Below are positions 8,826-12,500 of a stretch of 12,500 bases of DNA, piece after piece. Location of the stretch: contig JAWQFJ010012440.1 in the NCBI GenBank assembly GCA_034096865.1, positions 85,001-97,500 on the forward strand, written 5' to 3'. How positions within the stretch are numbered: the first letter of the stretch is position 1; each line of letters begins with the position of its first letter. Made by a program: the position numbers and the translations under genes. The notes under the pieces are model-generated. The model was not told where the DNA came from. It saw only the letters and a program-made list of their open reading frames with translations, and searched no databases. The DNA comes from Theodoxus fluviatilis (Eukaryota > Mollusca > Gastropoda > Cycloneritida > Neritidae).

Positions 8826-8995
8826 GGGGCTCTGTGGCCGACTGCTCAGTGCCCTTGATCTGCAGTCGCTTCCTGGTAGTGGGTCCGGTATTCGAAGCTG
8901 TGTGGCTCCCAGAGCTGCAACTTTGAGCAAAATACTTAAACCACATTGTTTTTCCCAACCCAGGAGTATAATGGGTGCCTGTAAGGGCTCTGTCA
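8826..8995 (+). mobile_element. tRNA-headed SINE, plus strand (copy 2, truncated)
   Basis: The head GGGGCTCTGTGGCCGACTGC resembles the start of a tRNA-Leu or tRNA-Ser gene, with an A-box-like TGGCCGACTGCTCAG at 8835-8849. A B-box-like GGTATTCGAAGC follows at 8887-8898. The body (8925-8988) includes GAGCAAAATACTTAAACC, TTTCCCAACCCAGGAGTA and GGGTGCCTG, and lines up with copy 1 in the same order and spacing. After about 8990 the similarity stops, so the tail present in copy 1 is missing. The two copies differ enough to be old, separate insertions. Transcription, if any, would be by RNA polymerase III. Confidence 0.73.
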
Positions 8996-9700
8996 GAAAG
9001 TAGAGAAAACATATTATAGTTTGTGCCCTCGTTTGCAGGATGATGTTACAATAATTAAAGAGTACCCCGATGACCAGAGGGTAAGTTGTGCGATTTGAGC
9101 ACCCATTTATGGATGAAAAGTCATATCATAAAAAGCACTTTCACATTATTTGAAACCTTCGCATAAATCTGACTGCGTCTATACCTCGCATCAGCAATGC
9201 ACCAACACTGCAGCCAGAAATCATTCTGCCAACAAAGCTGGTTTAATACAACTACACGGCTAGCCTTTTTCTGCGGTAGCTCACGCATTGTAGAATATTG
9301 TTGTTTCTCTAAGATAAGTGAGTCAAAGTTTCATTTGGTAATGCCTCTGCATGCCGTGTCTTCACGGAACGAGTAAGAATATTTTCGGCTCGTTTTCTAT
9401 CAGAGCGGTTGTATACGTGGTGCATGTTGACATTGAGCTCAACACATACCATTTCCTGGAACATTTTCAGTCAGAGAGGGTTTTTATTTAGCGTTTCGAA
9501 TAAGGAAAGGGAAAGCACAGTTGTTGTGGTGAGTTGGAGAGTTCTGGGTTGTATGTGTTTCTTTAATTCAACACTAGCGGCACTTTAAAGCCTTCATCCC
9601 TCTGCCAACTTCGACAAACGAGGGCCAGTCCTCTCCAAGTGCCAACCCTGACCACGTCGTCCGAGACAATCAGTTCAGGACACGGCAGCGACCTCTCCAG
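8996..9700. other. Unannotated spacer
   Basis: Mostly AT-rich up to about 9560, then more GC-rich. No domain-bearing frame, RNA gene or repeat was recognised. Confidence 0.55.
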
Positions 9701-9719
9701 GGAGGAAGCTGTAAAGGGA

Positions 9720-9850
9720 GGTAATTACTACCCGTTAGATGGCGCCCCGTGACGTTGACCACCATGCCCTTCTCGTGACGTCGTGTCCTTCGACGCGACA
9801 AGACTTCCGGTGGTATCACGTGACAGCTCACGCCAGTATCACCTGACCTC
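9720..9850. promoter_or_regulatory. Cluster of promoter or insulator-type motifs
   Basis: Within about 100 bp there are five motif types. CCGTTAGATGGCGC (9732-9745) fits the CTCF core at most positions. TGACGTTG (9750-9757) and TGACGTCG (9776-9783) are CRE-like. ACTTCCGG (9803-9810) is an ETS site on the minus strand. ATCACGTGAC (9815-9824) is a palindromic E-box of the USF/MITF type. GTAATTAC (9721-9728) is homeodomain-like. The region is locally rich in CpG. The mixture resembles a CpG-type promoter or boundary element. No gene could be attached on either side. Confidence 0.35.
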
Positions 9851-10589
9851 AGGCTACACCGGGGCCAGGGTTCAAGATGGGCCGTCCACCCCTCAAAGTT
9901 CAAGGACACGTATGCTCAAACGGACTTAAACTACAAGGGATGTATGTGTTGTTGTATTTAACTGTTCAGGTGACTTTGACTGTCGTTTTCAGCACGCTCT
10001 TCTAATGTTAAGAGTGTGATTTCGTGACGTATGCATACCCCTAAAATTAATGTCATTCAGATCATCGTATTTTGGAGAATTTACACTGTCAGCTAAATAT
10101 TGTAATTTTTCGATATGTTTCTACATCTGGGGAATTTCAATGAAAACGTCCCCTATTTTCCAACACCGTTAGGGTACTTATTCAGACGACGATATCTTTG
10201 ATTTTTAAAAAGCGCATCTGTAAAGAAGACGAACCTGTATTAGAAGGAGCACCTGAAAATTGTAAATTTGACTGCTTCCAACGCCTACTCTTTCAAAGTT
10301 TGTTAACGTACGATAGCTTTCTGTAAAATGAATTGACAAGGATCTATCAAACATGAGAGGCAAAAAAGAAACCAACCTATTCTAACGTGCAAGATAGGCC
10401 TTTTCTGCGGCTGCAATCTGAACATCGACTCAAGTGTTGCTGGGGCCTCTGGCAGCGGGGAACACAGCAAGCTTGCATCTGATCAAGAAAAGGAGCACTC
10501 TTCAGCAACGATCTGTTCCCGTTCTAATGGATCCGGTATGGTGTCTGTTGACAATCTCGTCCAAGCATGGTCGATGGATCGGTGCCACT
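9851..10589. other. Unannotated AT-rich spacer
   Basis: No recognisable coding, RNA or repeat sequence. The composition changes sharply to GC-rich at the right edge. Confidence 0.55.
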
Positions 10590-11130
10590 AATGTCGTAGC
10601 TCCAAAGGCGCCCTCACTTCAAAGGCGTGGAGCAAACAGGCACCTTGCCCGTCGTGGTCGAGCCTCTCTCTCCCCATCGCCATTTGCCATGACTAGGCCG
10701 TGGTCTGGGAGCTCAGATCAGCAGCGAGTGGTGGTGGATGCTCCCGTGGCGGGTCACCCTCTGCGTCAAGATGGCTGCCAATGGAGTCCGCGCCCGGCCT
10801 TCCCGGCAAACATCGCTCGCCCGAACACTTCCCCGCATGTTTGCGTCACCCGCCGGAAGAAGCAGCCCGAGCTGTTTTCTCCTCGATCGGAATCGCCTCC
10901 CTTCGCCTATGATTGGTGTCATTTTCGGGCCGTTTTGTCTGAGCAAACCCTCGCTCTTTACGTTGATTGAGACGCGACGGGGAACGATCGGGCCGGGAAG
11001 GCGAGTCTCGGGAAAGAAACTGGTGGAGGGCGACTGATGTGGTGCGGCCATTAGCTCTATTTTCCCTCTTGTCGATGAACGTGTCTGTGTTTGCTCTTTT
11101 GTAGAGGCCCGGCGCTTTTTCCCGCTCGTT
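10590..11130 (+). promoter_or_regulatory. CpG-rich promoter-like region
   Basis: This stretch is clearly richer in CpG than its flanks and carries several motifs typical of housekeeping promoters. AAGATGGCTGCC (10768-10779) matches YY1. CCAAT (10778-10782) and its inverse ATTGG (10912-10916) are NF-Y sites on opposite strands. TTGCGTCAC (10841-10849) is CRE/AP-1-like, and CCGGAAG (10853-10859) is ETS-like. The right part (about 11080-11150) is pyrimidine-rich, as many start-site regions are. Open frames through it, including a 178-codon frame at 10434-10970 with no ATG start, look like by-products of the high GC content. The transcription direction is not settled; plus is guessed from the candidate exon at 12372. 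Confidence 0.4.
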
Positions 11131-11819
11131 CTCCCTTCCCCTATTTGAGAGATGTGCGACTAAAATGTCCGCATTTGAGATGGATTTAGCCTTGATGGAA
11201 GTGTTGCTTTTCTGAGCCGAGTGATTGGATTCTTTTTAAAGGTGCCAATCTTTGATACTACAATCGAACTCTGCTATCTTAGAAAAAAGCAGGCAGTCAA
11301 AAAGATGTAAATAGTCCATGAAGTGTTCCACTAGTCTTGAGAAAGAGTGTTGGGCCAGTAACAAACGATTTCAACAACGAAAACCATAAACGTTATCCCA
11401 TGATTACGTGAAAGGCTTCCATCTGTGAAGTCATCTGCACTCAGGTCAACGGAAGTGTCTTTCCACCAGGACGCACTCGAGTCCCAAGTGGTAGCCGTTA
11501 CTTCGTTACCACAAGTGCTCCATTTCGAATGTCCTTTCTACTTCTCCTCGACACTCTCGCCATTGGGGGTGGTCTCTTTCCCGACGAGTTTCTCACGCAG
11601 AGATGGGCCAAGGCTAATTGGGTCTTTGATGACATACGTAGGATGGTTAAGCTCGGTGCTCGATCTTCGTTTTCAGGCAAGAACGTCAAGCGGCACCGAG
11701 GTGGGTCTGAAGTCCCCTGCTGACTTGAGCTCCCCTCACGCTGTAGCCAGTGGTCCCGCCATCTCATTCACCACCCAGCCGTAGGTATCCCTTACAGAGC
11801 TATTGATTTCGCAATCATG
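11131..11819. other. Spacer with overlapping short open frames
   Basis: Frames of 64 to 119 codons overlap on both strands between 11425 and 11784, a sign of moderately high GC content and not of a gene. One plus frame from an ATG at 11529 starts MSFLLLLDTLAIGGG, loosely signal-peptide-like, but its Kozak context is weak and no domain follows. No gene is called. Confidence 0.45.
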
Positions 11820-12120
11820 GTCCCATCATCGCCGCCTCCGCGCCACAAAGCAACCTGCCAGGCAATTTGCGGGAGGTCATCAGAAGCCCAAGGAACCGGC
11901 CTGACACCTGCGGGCCTTCTTGCCGGGAAGAGTCGGGCAAAAATTTGATCTGGACCTCGCGCGAGAAGGGAAGTTTAATAGGCGGGCAGCCACCAGCGCT
12001 CCTGCGCCTCCCGTTAGCGGCCGAGCAGGCGAGAAATTGTCTCGGGCGGGACAAGTTTCCTGTAATTACAGCTGACAGCAGGGGTGGAGGGTCGTCGGTT
12101 CGGGAAGATCTATCATGGTC
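11820..12120. promoter_or_regulatory. Second CpG-rich stretch with palindromic sites
   Basis: The stretch is rich in CpG and GGCGGG-type boxes (TAGGCGGGC near 11979). It contains a 10-bp palindrome CTCGCGCGAG (11956-11965) and a 12-bp palindrome CTGTAATTACAG (12060-12071) centred on TAATTA, a homeodomain core, with an E-box CAGCTG overlapping it on the right. It could be a proximal enhancer or alternative promoter for the exon candidate at 12372. This is inferred from motif content alone. Confidence 0.3.
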
Positions 12121-12352
12121 GTGTTCTGATGAGACAGGTTGGCCGGACAGAGCACGAAGTCCGATCCACTGCTGGATTTGTCAGAACAAATGCGAGGTAT
12201 CCCTGACATTAGCACAGTCCATTGCTTCGAGTTCCCTCTGAGGAGTGCAGTTTCCATCGGATGCTCTGCCTGGGAAGAAGGCAATCGAATTGGAAACGAA
12301 TAAGCCCATGAAGCAGTTTTATAACTGTCTCGGTTTAATAACCCGAGGCGAT

Positions 12353-12371
12353 CAGTTCTTCTTCTTCTTAG
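12353..12371 (+). other. Candidate 3' splice site
   Basis: A pyrimidine tract TTCTTCTTCTTCTTAG ends in AG at 12370-12371. A branch-point-like TTTAATAAC lies about 30 bases upstream (12335-12343). It looks like a good animal acceptor. The first exon and donor would lie to the left, perhaps near the CpG-rich regions, but no specific donor can be chosen. Confidence 0.4.
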
Positions 12372-12394
12372 GTTTTAAGGCAGCCAACACCAAC

Positions 12395-12472
12395 ATGCTG
12401 GTGAAACTGCTGCACTTTTTTGGCGTGCTGGGTATTTTATCTGTGGCCGGCACTCACCCGTCGAGGACATGA
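12395..12472 (+). CDS. Candidate start of a secreted or membrane protein (signal-peptide-like)
   Basis: The first ATG after the candidate acceptor (12395-12397) has an A at -3 (AACATGC), an acceptable Kozak context. It begins MLVKLLHFFGVLGILSVAG: a short basic n-region, a hydrophobic core of about 14 residues and a small-residue end that fits signal peptidase (S-V-A or V-A-G). A TGA at 12470-12472 ends the frame after 25 codons, which is too short for a complete protein. Three explanations are possible. The exon may be spliced before the stop; GTATTT at 12431-12436 is a weak donor. The true frame may be the overlapping ATG at 12469, open to the window end. Or the whole may be chance. The protein family cannot be named. 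Confidence 0.25.
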   Translation: MLVKLLHFFGVLGILSVAGTHPSRT

Positions 12473-12500
12473 GTGTCAGGATCTTTATAGTGCGCGATTT

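Noticed and set aside
10434..10970. 178-codon frame in GC-rich sequence
   Set aside because: It starts at TTG, has no recognisable domain and overlaps other open frames, so it is probably a by-product of GC content.
11425..11784. 119-codon frame and overlapping frames on both strands
   Set aside because: Several frames are open at once, with no domain, a weak start context and no supporting splice structure.

Overview
The window looks like non-coding or intergenic DNA from an invertebrate animal nuclear genome, probably marine. The base composition is mixed and no long plausible gene runs through it. It carries many long pure microsatellites, several minisatellites, a decayed non-LTR retrotransposon (LINE) 3' end, and two copies of a tRNA-headed SINE. 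A mollusc, particularly a gastropod, fits best, because the SINE body resembles families I remember from molluscs and other marine animals. A decapod crustacean cannot be excluded. Nothing suggests a bacterium, plasmid or virus.

Layout. Positions 1-421 hold the C-terminal end of a LINE ORF2: the end of an RNase H domain, a conserved linker and a CCHC zinc knuckle, broken by an in-frame stop. Its 3' UTR follows, and related 3' end motifs recur near 541, 793 and 6569. Positions 2048-2112 are a 5-bp array rich in TGACGTGG/A, and 2285-2687 is a block of trinucleotide repeats. A minus-strand reading frame at 3300-3503 begins with a strong Kozak ATG and could be a first coding exon. Positions 3834-6018 alternate CT, TA, GT and GA microsatellites with an exact 59-bp minisatellite. 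Positions 6802-7381 are CAG repeats passing into about 440 bp of GAA. A 36-bp minisatellite lies at 7547-7684. Positions 8422-8995 hold an inverted, head-to-head SINE pair around a 17-bp minisatellite.

The last quarter (about 9700-12480) is richer in CpG and in promoter-type motifs. There is a cluster of CTCF-, CRE-, ETS- and E-box-like sites at 9730-9825, and a CpG-rich stretch at 10590-11130 with YY1-, CCAAT-, CRE- and ETS-like motifs. A second CpG-rich stretch at 11820-12120 ends in a TAATTA palindrome. A good splice acceptor at 12371 is followed by an ATG that starts a signal-peptide-like sequence. One reading is that a gene promoter lies here and its coding part begins near the right edge. 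This is inference only.

I found no convincing new biological system. The most notable points are the very long GAA/TTC tract, the inverted SINE pair, the two candidate exon starts and the clustered regulatory motifs. Most long open frames here are microsatellite translations or chance frames and are not annotated as genes.
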